This document shows positions 34,585 to 45,800 of a stretch of 64,000 bases of DNA, one piece after another. This DNA comes from Pisolithus tinctorius (Eukaryota; Basidiomycota; Agaricomycetes; Boletales; Pisolithaceae), in NCBI GenBank assembly GCA_024663395.1, contig JANFAH010000008.1, positions 2,294,001 to 2,358,000 of the forward strand, in the 5' to 3' direction. Position 1 is the stretch's first letter, and each line of letters begins with the position of its first letter. A model generated the notes under the pieces. It was not told the origin of the DNA. It did no database searches and saw nothing but the letters and a program-made list of their open reading frames with translations. Both the position numbers and the translations under genes were made by a program.

Positions 34585-37500
34585 TTGTTTCTGCTGCAAT
34601 GCAATATGGATATTAAGCATATTGGGTCAGGTACCGCTGCCAAAGCACTGACGTACTACATCAGCGACTACATCACCAAGAATGAGCTTCAAGTGCATGT
34701 GGGCTTGCAGGCAATCCGTGCTGCTATCGACAGCCATTCCCTACACTTCAGTGGCAACATCAATGCATCCCCGGCCATGCACAAGAGAAATTTGCTGACA
34801 AAGACAGTGAATGCCATGATGGGCAGGTGGGAGATCTCACATCAACAGGTTATGAGCTATCTTGTTGGCAGTGGTGACCATTATTGCAATCATCAGTTTC
34901 GTACCGTGCGTTTTTATGAGTTTATCAATATAGCCCGGGAGCATGAAGACCATGTGGATGGTTTGTGCAATTGCACGTCAGACAGAGGTTTGGATTGTCT
35001 TGACAATGATTTCGGGCAGACATGCATGGCGTACACTGGCAACGGTACAGCTTACATGGCAAGCGATACTGTGGACTATATAATGCGTCCGGCGATTGCG
35101 CCATTCAACCACATGTGCCTTTGGGAATTTATAGAGCAGACCGAGAAAGTCAGGAAAGGTTCATCAACTACAAAGTTGCCATCATCTAGTGATTGCGCCA
35201 GTGCGACCAACAGAAACATACCTGAATGTGAACGCCCTGCTTACTCTCGTAGATTGCAGGCCTCCTTTGCTGATGAACTGCATCCTCAGTTTTCATCTCA
35301 TGAGGTGTGCATGCGTAACACGTTCGTTGTTCCTGTTATTCTTGGAGATGCCATTCCATTGCCGCACAAATCTGATCACCGGCTGGAAGAGTTTTCATGT
35401 GCAATGTTGTTACTATTCCGTCCATGGCGTAAGCCATCTGACCTGCTTGCTCCGAGGACTTGTTGGACTGAGTCCTTTGATTTGTATGATTTTCCGCCTC
35501 ATCTGGCTCGTGTAATCTCCAACTTCTTGATTGAGATGGAATGCAAGGATGCGCGGGATACCGTTCGGGGTGCAGGTGCTACAGGCGCTGTGCCTCCTCA
35601 TGCTGGCGCAACATTTGTACCACCATCCTGTTTTGATCGGGACATTGACGAGTTGAAAGATGCCTTGATACATGACTCGGACCTGCAGGGACAGGTTGAT
35701 GAGGACATCTGGTTGTCTGATCCTGTGAACACTGATCGTCAGCCACTGCTTGCGATTCCAGAGGATGAGATGAATGTCATTCGAATGACTCGTGCATTGG
35801 TGGGGGTTGAACTCTGCTTGCCTGTGATCACCAACCCTGGCCTTCGGTTAGTCGAGGTCACCCAGGAACTTGAAGAACAGCTGGGCATGCATAGGAACTT
35901 TATGGCCTCACAGCGTAAGCGGAAACGACCTGTTTTTGTAGCAGACTGTGATTCCGATAATGGCACGGAGGCATGCGACGGCTCACCCTCTAAGCGTCGT
36001 CGCACATCAGGCACTTCCCTGCAACCATCAGTCTCTATTAAGGTTGTTTCACAAACGGGCCACGATGACGTGGCACATCCTGTTGCTCGTCCTACGGATG
36101 ACATCTTGCAGCATGTCATCCAAAAATGGTCATTACATGAAAATCTGGAACAACTTCGCACCTTTACTTTGGTGATTGAGCACATGTTTCATGCGAATGT
36201 CGAACAAATGCTGCTTTTCATCACTGGAATAGGTGGCTCAGGTAAGACGCATGTAATTCGCGCGATTGTCAATGCTTTTGCTCAATGTGGCTGGCGGCAT
36301 GAGATCTTGTTGAGTGCACCTACTGGTAGCGCTGCATGTCTGATCGATGGCTACACCATTCATGCACTGACATTGATGACTATTGGGACACAGGGCACGC
36401 ACAACACCCATGATCGCCTGTCAAATGGGAAGGGACATCATAAAGTTGACGTGGATGAATTACAGGAAATCTGGTGTGGTGTTAGGTATCTGGTCCTTGA
36501 CGAAGTCTCCATGGTTTCTGCTGAATTGTTGAGCAATATTGCCGATCGCCTATCATTGGCCAAGGAGGGTGAACCTGCTGCAAAGGACGTGCCATTCGGT
36601 GGGATCAATATCATCTTTGCTGGAGACATGGGTCAGCTTCGCCCCGTGAATGGCTCCATGCTGTACTCACATGCGCTGGTGAGTAACCTCAGCAAACACA
36701 CGTTTGAGACTGTCAGAGGCCAGGGGCGTCTGTTCGGGGCTTTCCTCTGGCGTTCTCTGAGCCACGTCATACAGTTGATCCAGAATGAGCGAGCTAAATT
36801 GGATCCACACTTTGTTGACTTGCTTAACTGGGTCAGGATAGGTGAGGCACGTACCACCTCTGACAATATTGAAACAGACATCAGGGTGTTGGAGAGCAGG
36901 CAGCTAGCCCACCTGGAAAAGGTCAACCCTCAAGAGTTCTTTGGCTTTCGCGATGCTCCTATTGTCTTTGGTGAACGCCATTTGCGAGATCGTTGGAATG
37001 AGGAAAAGGCCAGATCCTTTGCACGTGATACTGGACAAGAGTTGTTGTTCTATTATGCAGAACACTTTTGTAACAATGAGCGTGTGATGGGGATCGAGGA
37101 TGACCACTTGGCATTCGTTCGCCCAAAAGACACCAAGGACTATCTGGGTAGGCTCCCTCTGCTGCCTGGCATGCCAGTGCTCATCACTGAAAATCTTGCG
37201 ATTGCAGGAAGGGTGGTCAATGGTGCGCAAGGGACAGTGCATGAAATTGCGTATTCAGTGATTCATGGCAAGCGTGTCGCGCGCTGTGTGTACGTAACAG
37301 TTCCAGCATCTACCTTGCACCTCCCTGGAGAGGCTGAGCACATAGTGGTGATCTTCCCTCGTGCATGCACCATTTCTTACACATCCAAGCATGCTGGAGT
37401 CTTCAGGGTCAGCCACCATCAGGTGCCCCTTGTACCTGGTTGGGCCTTCACTGATTATAAGGCCCAGGGTGCCACGTTGGACAAGGTGATCGTTGATTTG

Positions 37501-37692
37501 GCCAGTGCGAGGAGTGTCCAACATGCATATGTTATGCTGTCTCGTGCACGGTCTCTCAGTAATCTTGCCATCTTCCGATCGTTCTCACCACAACGTGTGC
37601 TCGGACGGTTACAAGAAGACCTTTGTACAGAGTTCCAACGCCTCCATGCACTCGATGCCATCACATCTGCCACTTTCTACAAATCCCATTAG
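34585..37692 (+). pseudogene. Helitron 2 Rep-helicase, 5'-truncated copy (left arm)
   Basis: An open frame of 1,035 codons beginning inside Rep just before the tyrosine motif YYISDYITK (Y-x3-Y-x2-K, about 34,650). The HUH motif and everything upstream are absent. The helicase half is complete: Walker A GIGGSGKTH (36,226-36,252), LSAPTGSAACLI, YLVLDEVSMVS, IIFAGDMGQLRP and AFTDYKAQGATLDKVIVD, then YVMLSRARSLSNL, with the stop at 37690-37692. Without the nickase this copy cannot mobilise itself. It could still make a helicase-only protein if an internal start is used. Confidence 0.88.
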
Positions 37693-37719
37693 TTCTCTTG
37701 GCTCAGCTTCCAGTGTCGT

Positions 37720-38230
37720 ATGTCATCTCCTGGTTACGCAGGAATACCCGCACCCCTTCCTACAACACTCAAAAGCCCTCCCCCCTCTTTACCACTCCAT
37801 CCATCCTCTTCTGTGGCATGCCACCCACCCCTGCACATGTCATTCTTGCCATCCTCGAACCATGTCCTTGCAGCCGACCTGTGGCCCAGCCACATCAGTC
37901 GCATTATAGAATCTCATGTCCACGTCACAGATCTCCTCGAGTGGCAGCATTTTCCGACCTCTTTGTCACAATTCATCCAATGGGGGGCAGTTTCACAAGA
38001 CCACACTGTCGACAAGAAATCTCGCAGTTTCTTGCTGGTCTACAAAACAATTCTCTACAACGAGCCATCCTCTGCGGTTTACCCCATCTCCGTCCGTATT
38101 TATGGTTATCTCCAACACTTCTCATTGGGAGATGTCGGGAACTGGGAGGGGTTCGTTACATGCAACCCATCACGTCGCCATTCCCTCCTAACCACCCTGT
38201 GACAGTGACAGCAGTAGGGCACAGTATGCT
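37720..38230 (+). other. Helitron 2 accessory coding region 1 (left copy), frame unresolved
   Basis: Two overlapping frames are open here and in the mirror copy (42,336-42,846): one with DLLEWQHFPTSLSQFIQWGA and LLVYKTILYNEPSSAVYP, the other with EISQFLAGLQNNSLQRAIL. Either could lead into the gene that follows. I do not recognise the product. Confidence 0.35.
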
Positions 38231-38993
38231 GTGCAAACCATCAACCTTACAGGCAATGATCTTGACATTGCATGGAAAAATCAACTGGACCGCCTTAACC
38301 TCGCTGCAACATTTGCAAGCCGTGCCCTGAAAATCCCTCTTGCACAGACACAGTTCCGCCGTCAACTGTACATGCAACACAAAGTCTTTGACAAGGTCTG
38401 TTGCCATGCCTGCAGTAGCCCATCACAAACCAACATATGTGCATCTCTTTCAGATCCCACCCCCCTCATTGCAGCAACTGTCCGCCAGCTCTACAGACCC
38501 CCTACAGGTGAATCCCCACATGCGGGATGGGCCCCACATGCCCACGGGTCCTTGGAAATGGAATGGGCCCATAGAGATCCTGGATCTGCAGAAAGATGGC
38601 ACCATCATCCCCATTCACGAAATATTGCTCACATCAGGTGATCTTGTCGAAGTAGATGCAGAATTTGATCTGGTCATAGGGCGCGGACGCACCGGTTCCA
38701 AGCACCTCCAGGTGTTCCTATCTTGCAAACAGGTGCTCCGTCTACAACCTGCCTCTGACAATGAATCACCAATGGCACACTCGACGAATGTAAGCATATC
38801 AACGATATTGGCTTGTAACCAGCTCATTGGATGGCAGACTGGATCACCTACACCGGTAAAGCGCGTCCGTGCTTTCAAGGCCACGACGGATGACCCCCTC
38901 CCACCAACCTCGCCCCCCAGCAGCACAAACCCCAAGAAATCCCTCAAGCACAATAACCACCATGCCACTGTGCAGGCCCCGAAGCCGCATTAA
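38231..38993 (+). CDS. Helitron 2 accessory protein 2 (left copy)
   Basis: Two exons, up to 38,395 and 38,454-38,993, joined by a 58-nt intron (GTCTGT...TTTCAG) in phase 0. The 5' limit is uncertain because no ATG precedes NLTGNDLDIAWKNQLDRLNL. Exon 2 contains GPWKWNGPIEILDLQKDG, TSGDLVEVDAEFDLVIGRGR and LQVFLSCKQVLRLQP, then a Pro/Ser/Lys-rich tail. It may be a small beta-rich nucleic-acid or protein binding domain, but that is only an impression. It is a mirror copy of 41,573-42,335. Confidence 0.5.
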
Positions 38994-39305
38994 CCATGTC
39001 TTGCCACATTTGACATGATGCCTTATAGAACTCCTTTTCTCTGTGACTGCACATCTCTTAGCTACCTCATCCTGATCACTACCACAATAGACTTTGAGCC
39101 TCAGCCCCAGTGTGTAGTCGCAATGTCTTATTCATCGATCGAAACTAAATTTGCCATCCGCACCGGAGTATTTTGCCACCTCCTGCATATTTCATCTGAA
39201 AATCCAGTGATCCGTGCATCCGCACTCCTAATCAAATGTACCATTCCACAATCTCATTAAAGCGCACCCTTCGACGTCGTTTGTGAGCCCTGTGAGAATC
39301 AGACA

Positions 39306-39648
39306 ATGCCACCCAAACGCGGTGCATCCACTGCCAGGGAGCCAGTAGCCACAAAGCGTCAGCGTGCATTGGCCCCAGCCAACCTGGCACCTCTACTATC
39401 TGAAGCGCCTGCCGTGACAGAGGCACAACCACCTCAAACCCCTGGCGAACAACCCCATGTGTCCCCTGCATCTGCGGGAACGCTCTCCAATAGCGATAAT
39501 GGCGATGTCGACCAAAACACCCGCTCATCAGCTACCACGCAGACTGCCGAAACCCCCCCACTGCCTGTCAAAGACACCTGCGAGAATGACAACACACAGA
39601 AAACGTCCGCAGTGCCCACCAACACCCATCCCCCACCTAACCCCCCAT
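39306..39648 (+). pseudogene. Helitron 2 accessory protein 3, truncated by the arm end
   Basis: Starts MPPKRGASTAREPVATKRQR and is identical to the start of the gene at 40,453-41,260 until the inverted-repeat boundary at 39,648. After that the frame runs into unrelated sequence and stops at 39,675-39,677. The second exon is missing. Confidence 0.8.
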
Positions 39649-40917
39649 GTAAGGAGATGAGCTGGACATGGCGGTAAATTGAGAGGGTCGAGACATGCCA
39701 GGGCATTGTTAACGGCTGGTGAGCGGGAGCTCAGAGGATCCGCGTTGGGGATGTTCTTTCTTTATGGGTGGTTGTAGCTCATGAGAGGCTTATGAAGCAG
39801 ATGAAAGTTCGCGTCGATCGCTATGCAACGTGGCAAATGCACTGCAAATTTTGCATCTATCGCAATCTACACACGAGGAGGATGATAACATGGGGGTAGC
39901 AAAAGTTGTTTCTAAGAAGGGCTTCGTTGTATCTCAAGGGCGTATGACTGGTAATGTAAAGAACGCAGACTGTATGGTGGTTTGGAGGTGGGGATGAAAA
40001 AGAGTGTAAGTGTCAGATGTGCATTCGCTTCGACTTGAGATTCCTGTTTTAGATAGCGAGGCCGCTGATTTCTGCTGCATGATCGGAATTCCCAGCATCT
40101 GAGGGGTTGGAGGCCTTGTGCAGGCAGGTGGATTGCCTGAAGCTCAAACTGTGCGCAGAATAAGGTCCAGCGACCATTGTTGTCTTTCTGTCAATAGCAG
40201 ATGATGCGACACTCCAGTAAGAGCAGGTCTCGTTTGCTGAGATCGGTTGGGTCATATTTTTCCATTGCACTTTTGGCCTGTAGAAGTTCCCGGGCATCAA
40301 ACGTGGAGTTGAAAAGTGAGGGCTATGTGTCGCGTCAGATTGGCGATGGAGGCACTTAGGAACTGCATACCTCCCCCCCTTGCTTGGGTGTCTGCCATCG
40401 CGTGGCACGAATCAATGAGGACTCAATGTCTGTGATAGCTGACGAAAAGGAGTTAGGAGGTGAGCTTGAATCTAGCGTTAGAAAACATATGCTGGGTTGG
40501 AGTGCACAAATGGGACATCAATTCTGCAGCATATCGACCGACAGCCCTGGATAGTGGAAGGATGGTGGTGGAGCATTGGTGGTCTGGAATCCCATTTTTC
40601 ATGAACCAAACATTGGTGACGTGACCTGGAACCCAGACAGTGACAGGTTGGTTAGTGAGAGGATCGCAAAGCTGTTTACTGCGGTCTTTGTAGGGGTCAG
40701 GCTTTCCCCATGCAAGTGTGGTTGGTAGGAGCCCGAGAGCGTACGTATTGGCCTGCGCATTAGTGAATGTGGACAGTTTTCGTAGGCGGCTTGGAAACAG
40801 AGGTTATGACATGGAACAGCGATGGTGGATGTGCTCACCTAAGCAGTTGAGGTGGGTAGCTCCTGACGCTCTCCTCGTCGATAAGGTTGGTAAGGGCTGT
40901 GGGCACAATGCTGTTTG
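39649..40917. other. Spacer of the inverted repeat
   Basis: This 1,269-bp non-mirrored centre holds the rest of accessory gene 3 (40,453-40,917) and a further minus-strand coding stretch (39,912-40,284). So it is continuous with the right-hand Helitron copy, and the left arm is the piece that was joined on in reverse. Confidence 0.8.
39912..40284 (-). pseudogene. Helitron 2 accessory coding stretch 4, one TGA
   Basis: The minus strand reads FNSTFDARELLQAKSAMEKY, DLSKRDLLLLECRIICY, then a TGA, then DNNGRWTLFCAQFELQAIHL and EANAHLTLTLFFIP to TAG 39912-39914. The run is too long and protein-like to be chance. It probably is the last exon of a gene starting near 40,440. Not recognised. Confidence 0.45.
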
Positions 40918-41260
40918 ATGGGGGGTTAGGTGGGGGATGGGTGTTGGTGGGCACTGCGGACGTTTTCTGTGTGTTGTCATTCTCGCAGGTGTCTTTGACA
41001 GGCAGTGGGGGGGTTTCGGCAGTCTGCGTGGTAGCTGATGAGCGGGTGTTTTGGTCGACATCGCCATTATCGCTATTGGAGAGCGTTCCCGCAGATGCAG
41101 GGGACACATGGGGTTGTTCGCCAGGGGTTTGAGGTGGTTGTGCCTCTGTCACGGCAGGCGCTTCAGATAGTAGAGGTGCCAGGTTGGCTGGGGCCAATGC
41201 ACGCTGACGCTTTGTGGCTACTGGCTCCCTGGCAGTGGATGCACCGCGTTTGGGTGGCAT
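40453..41260 (-). CDS. Helitron 2 accessory protein 3, complete (right copy)
   Basis: The ATG is at 41258-41260. Exon 1 is 40,839-41,260 and exon 2 is 40,453-40,789, with a 49-nt intron (GTGAGC...CAAG) and matching phases, giving 252 residues. The N-terminus is basic and Pro/Ala-rich (MPPKRGASTAREPVATKRQR, a likely nuclear signal), followed by a low-complexity Thr/Pro/Asn linker. Exon 2 has NAQANTYALGLLPTTLAWGK, NQPVTVWVPGHVTNVWFMKN and CSTTILPLSRAVGRYAAELM. Nothing marks an enzyme. Its conserved frame in both arms argues that it is a real gene carried by the Helitron. Confidence 0.65.
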
Positions 41261-41572
41261 TGTCTGATTCTCACAGGGCTCACAAACGACGTCGAAGGGT
41301 GCGCTTTAATGAGATTGTGGAATGGTACATTTGATTAGGAGTGCGGATGCACGGATCACTGGATTTTCAGATGAAATATGCGGGAGGTGGCAAAATACTC
41401 CGGTGCGGATGGCAAATTTAGTTTCGATCGATGAATAAGACATTGCGACTACACACTGGGGCTGAGGCTCAAAGTCTATTGTGGTAGTGATCAGGATGAG
41501 GTAGCTAAGAGATGTGCAGTCACAGAGAAAAGGAGTTCTATAAGGCATCATGTCAAATGTGGCAAGACATGG

Positions 41573-42335
41573 TTAATGCGGCTTCGGGGCCTGCACAGTG
41601 GCATGGTGGTTATTGTGCTTGAGGGATTTCTTGGGGTTTGTGCTGCTGGGGGGCGAGGTTGGTGGGAGGGGGTCATCCGTCGTGGCCTTGAAAGCACGGA
41701 CGCGCTTTACCGGTGTAGGTGATCCAGTCTGCCATCCAATGAGCTGGTTACAAGCCAATATCGTTGATATGCTTACATTCGTCGAGTGTGCCATTGGTGA
41801 TTCATTGTCAGAGGCAGGTTGTAGACGGAGCACCTGTTTGCAAGATAGGAACACCTGGAGGTGCTTGGAACCGGTGCGTCCGCGCCCTATGACCAGATCA
41901 AATTCTGCATCTACTTCGACAAGATCACCTGATGTGAGCAATATTTCGTGAATGGGGATGATGGTGCCATCTTTCTGCAGATCCAGGATCTCTATGGGCC
42001 CATTCCATTTCCAAGGACCCGTGGGCATGTGGGGCCCATCCCGCATGTGGGGATTCACCTGTAGGGGGTCTGTAGAGCTGGCGGACAGTTGCTGCAATGA
42101 GGGGGGTGGGATCTGAAAGAGATGCACATATGTTGGTTTGTGATGGGCTACTGCAGGCATGGCAACAGACCTTGTCAAAGACTTTGTGTTGCATGTACAG
42201 TTGACGGCGGAACTGTGTCTGTGCAAGAGGGATTTTCAGGGCACGGCTTGCAAATGTTGCAGCGAGGTTAAGGCGGTCCAGTTGATTTTTCCATGCAATG
42301 TCAAGATCATTGCCTGTAAGGTTGATGGTTTGCAC
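41573..42335 (-). CDS. Helitron 2 accessory protein 2 (right copy)
   Basis: Exons run from 42,335 to 42,171 and from 42,112 to 41,573 (58-nt intron). The sequence matches 38,231-38,993 residue for residue. It lies downstream of the helicase on the same strand, as cargo or an accessory gene would. Confidence 0.5.
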
Positions 42336-42846
42336 AGCATACTGTGCCCTACTGCTGTCACTGTCACAGGGTGGTTAGGAGGGAATGGCGACGTGATGGG
42401 TTGCATGTAACGAACCCCTCCCAGTTCCCGACATCTCCCAATGAGAAGTGTTGGAGATAACCATAAATACGGACGGAGATGGGGTAAACCGCAGAGGATG
42501 GCTCGTTGTAGAGAATTGTTTTGTAGACCAGCAAGAAACTGCGAGATTTCTTGTCGACAGTGTGGTCTTGTGAAACTGCCCCCCATTGGATGAATTGTGA
42601 CAAAGAGGTCGGAAAATGCTGCCACTCGAGGAGATCTGTGACGTGGACATGAGATTCTATAATGCGACTGATGTGGCTGGGCCACAGGTCGGCTGCAAGG
42701 ACATGGTTCGAGGATGGCAAGAATGACATGTGCAGGGGTGGGTGGCATGCCACAGAAGAGGATGGATGGAGTGGTAAAGAGGGGGGAGGGCTTTTGAGTG
42801 TTGTAGGAAGGGGTGCGGGTATTCCTGCGTAACCAGGAGATGACAT
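42336..42846 (-). other. Helitron 2 accessory coding region 1 (right copy), frame unresolved
   Basis: Mirror of 37,720-38,230, with the same two overlapping open frames. It begins 28 bases after the helicase stop codon (42,874). Confidence 0.35.
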
Positions 42847-42873
42847 ACGACACTGGAAGCTGAGCCAAGAGAA

Positions 42874-45800
42874 CTAATGGGATTTGTAGAAAGTGGCAGA
42901 TGTGATGGCATCGAGTGCATGGAGGCGTTGGAACTCTGTACAAAGGTCTTCTTGTAACCGTCCGAGCACACGTTGTGGTGAGAACGATCGGAAGATGGCA
43001 AGATTACTGAGAGACCGTGCACGAGACAGCATAACATATGCATGTTGGACACTCCTCGCACTGGCCAAATCAACGATCACCTTGTCCAACGTGGCACCCT
43101 GGGCCTTATAATCAGTGAAGGCCCAACCAGGTACAAGGGGCACCTGATGGTGGCTGACCCTGAAGACTCCAGCATGCTTGGATGTGTAAGAAATGGTGCA
43201 TGCACGAGGGAAGATCACCACTATGTGCTCAGCCTCTCCAGGGAGGTGCAAGGTAGATGCTGGAACTGTTACGTACACACAGCGCGCGACACGCTTGCCA
43301 TGAATCACTGAATACGCAATTTCATGCACTGTCCCTTGCGCACCATTGACCACCCTTCCTGCAATCGCAAGATTTTCAGTGATGAGCACTGGCATGCCAG
43401 GCAGCAGAGGGAGCCTACCCAGATAGTCCTTGGTGTCTTTTGGGCGAACGAATGCCAAGTGGTCATCCTCGATCCCCATCACACGCTCATTGTTACAAAA
43501 GTGTTCTGCATAATAGAACAACAACTCTTGTCCAGTATCACGTGCAAAGGATCTGGCCTTTTCCTCATTCCAACGATCTCGCAAATGGCGTTCACCAAAG
43601 ACAATAGGAGCATCGCGAAAGCCAAAGAACTCTTGAGGGTTGACCTTTTCCAGGTGGGCTAGCTGCCTGCTCTCCAACACCCTGATGTCTGTTTCAATAT
43701 TGTCAGAGGTGGTACGTGCCTCACCTATCCTGACCCAGTTAAGCAAGTCAACAAAGTGTGGATCCAATTTAGCTCGCTCATTCTGGATCAACTGTATGAC
43801 GTGGCTCAGAGAACGCCAGAGGAAAGCCCCGAACAGACGCCCCTGGCCTCTGACAGTCTCAAACGTGTGTTTGCTGAGGTTACTCACCAGCGCATGTGAG
43901 TACAGCATGGAGCCATTCACGGGGCGAAGCTGACCCATGTCTCCAGCAAAGATGATATTGATCCCACCGAATGGCACGTCCTTTGCAGCAGGTTCACCCT
44001 CCTTGGCCAATGATAGGCGATCGGCAATATTGCTCAACAATTCAGCAGAAACCATGGAGACTTCGTCAAGGACCAGATACCTAACACCACACCAGATTTC
44101 CTGTAATTCATCCACGTCAACTTTATGATGTCCCTTCCCATTTGACAGGCGATCATGGGTGTTGTGCGTGCCCTGTGTCCCAATAGTCATCAATGTCAGT
44201 GCATGAATGGTGTAGCCATCGATCAGACATGCAGCGCTACCAGTAGGTGCACTCAACAAGATCTCATGCCGCCAGCCACATTGAGCAAAAGCATTGACAA
44301 TCGCGCGAATTACATGCGTCTTACCTGAGCCACCTATTCCAGTGATGAAAAGCAGCATTTGTTCGACATTCGCATGAAACATGTGCTCAATCACCAAAGT
44401 AAAGGTGCGAAGTTGTTCCAGATTTTCATGTAATGACCATTTTTGGATGACATGCTGCAAGATGTCATCCGTAGGACGAGCAACAGGATGTGCCACGTCA
44501 TCGTGGCCCGTTTGTGAAACAACCTTAATAGAGACTGATGGTTGCAGGGAAGTGCCTGATGTGCGACGACGCTTAGAGGGTGAGCCGTCGCATGCCTCCG
44601 TGCCATTATCGGAATCACAGTCTGCTACAAAAACAGGTCGTTTCCGCTTACGCTGTGAGGCCATAAAGTTCCTATGCATGCCCAGCTGTTCTTCAAGTTC
44701 CTGGGTGACCTCGACTAACCGAAGGCCAGGGTTGGTGATCACAGGCAAGCAGAGTTCAACCCCCACCAATGCACGAGTCATTCGAATGACATTCATCTCA
44801 TCCTCTGGAATCGCAAGCAGTGGCTGACGATCAGTGTTCACAGGATCAGACAACCAGATGTCCTCATCAACCTGTCCCTGCAGGTCCGAGTCATGTATCA
44901 AGGCATCTTTCAACTCGTCAATGTCCCGATCAAAACAGGATGGTGGTACAAATGTTGCGCCGGCATGAGGAGGCACAGCGCCTGTAGCACCTGCACCCCG
45001 AACGGTATCCTGCGCATCCTTGCATTCCATCTCAATCAAGAAGTTGGAGATTACACGAGCCAGATGAGGCGGAAAATCATACAAATCAAAGGACTCAGTC
45101 CAACAAGTCCTCGGAGCAAGCAGGTCAGATGGCTTACGCCATGGACGGAATAGTAACAACATTGCACATGAAAACTCTTCCAGCCGGTGATCAGATTTGT
45201 GCGGCAATGGAATGGCATCTCCAAGAATAACAGGAACAACGAACGTGTTACGCATGCACACCTCATGAGATGAAAACTGAGGATGCAGTTCATCAGCAAA
45301 GGAGGCCTGCAATCTACGAGAGTAAGCAGGGCGTTCACATTCAGGTATGTTTCTGTTGGTCGCACTGGCGCAATCACTAGATGATGGCAACTTTGTAGTT
45401 GATGAACCTTTCCTGACTTTCTCGGTCTGCTCTATAAATTCCCAAAGGCACATGTGGTTGAATGGCGCAATCGCAGGACACATTATATAGTCCATGGTAT
45501 TGCTTGCCACGTAAACTGTACCATTGCCAGTGTACGCCATGCATGTCTGCCCGAAATCATTGTCAAGACAATCCAAACCTCTGTCCAACGCGCAATTGCA
45601 CAAACCATCCACATGGTCTTCATGCTCCCGGGCTATATCGATAAACTCGTAAAAACGCACGGTACGAAACTGATGATTGCAATAATGGTCACCACTGCCA
45701 ACAAGATAGCTCATAACCTGTTGATGTGAGATCTCCCACCTGCCCATCATGGCATTCACTGTCTTTGTCAGCAAATTTCTCTCACGCATGGCCAGGGATG

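Larger units (their letters stand above)
34547..39648 (+). repeat. Left arm of 5.1-kb inverted repeat (Helitron 2)
   Basis: Base n here pairs with base 80,566-n in the right arm (40,918-46,019). The match begins at GTCTGCACCCTCGC (34,547) and ends at CCCCCCAT (39,648), each end cutting through coding sequence. The first ~560 bp carry about two dozen differences. Over the remaining 4.5 kb I noticed only two (near 35,553 and 39,182). Confidence 0.95.

Noticed and set aside
35189..38330. Many secondary open frames in other frames of the Helitron arms
   Set aside because: They are shadows of the helicase and accessory genes, identical in both arms only because the arms are.
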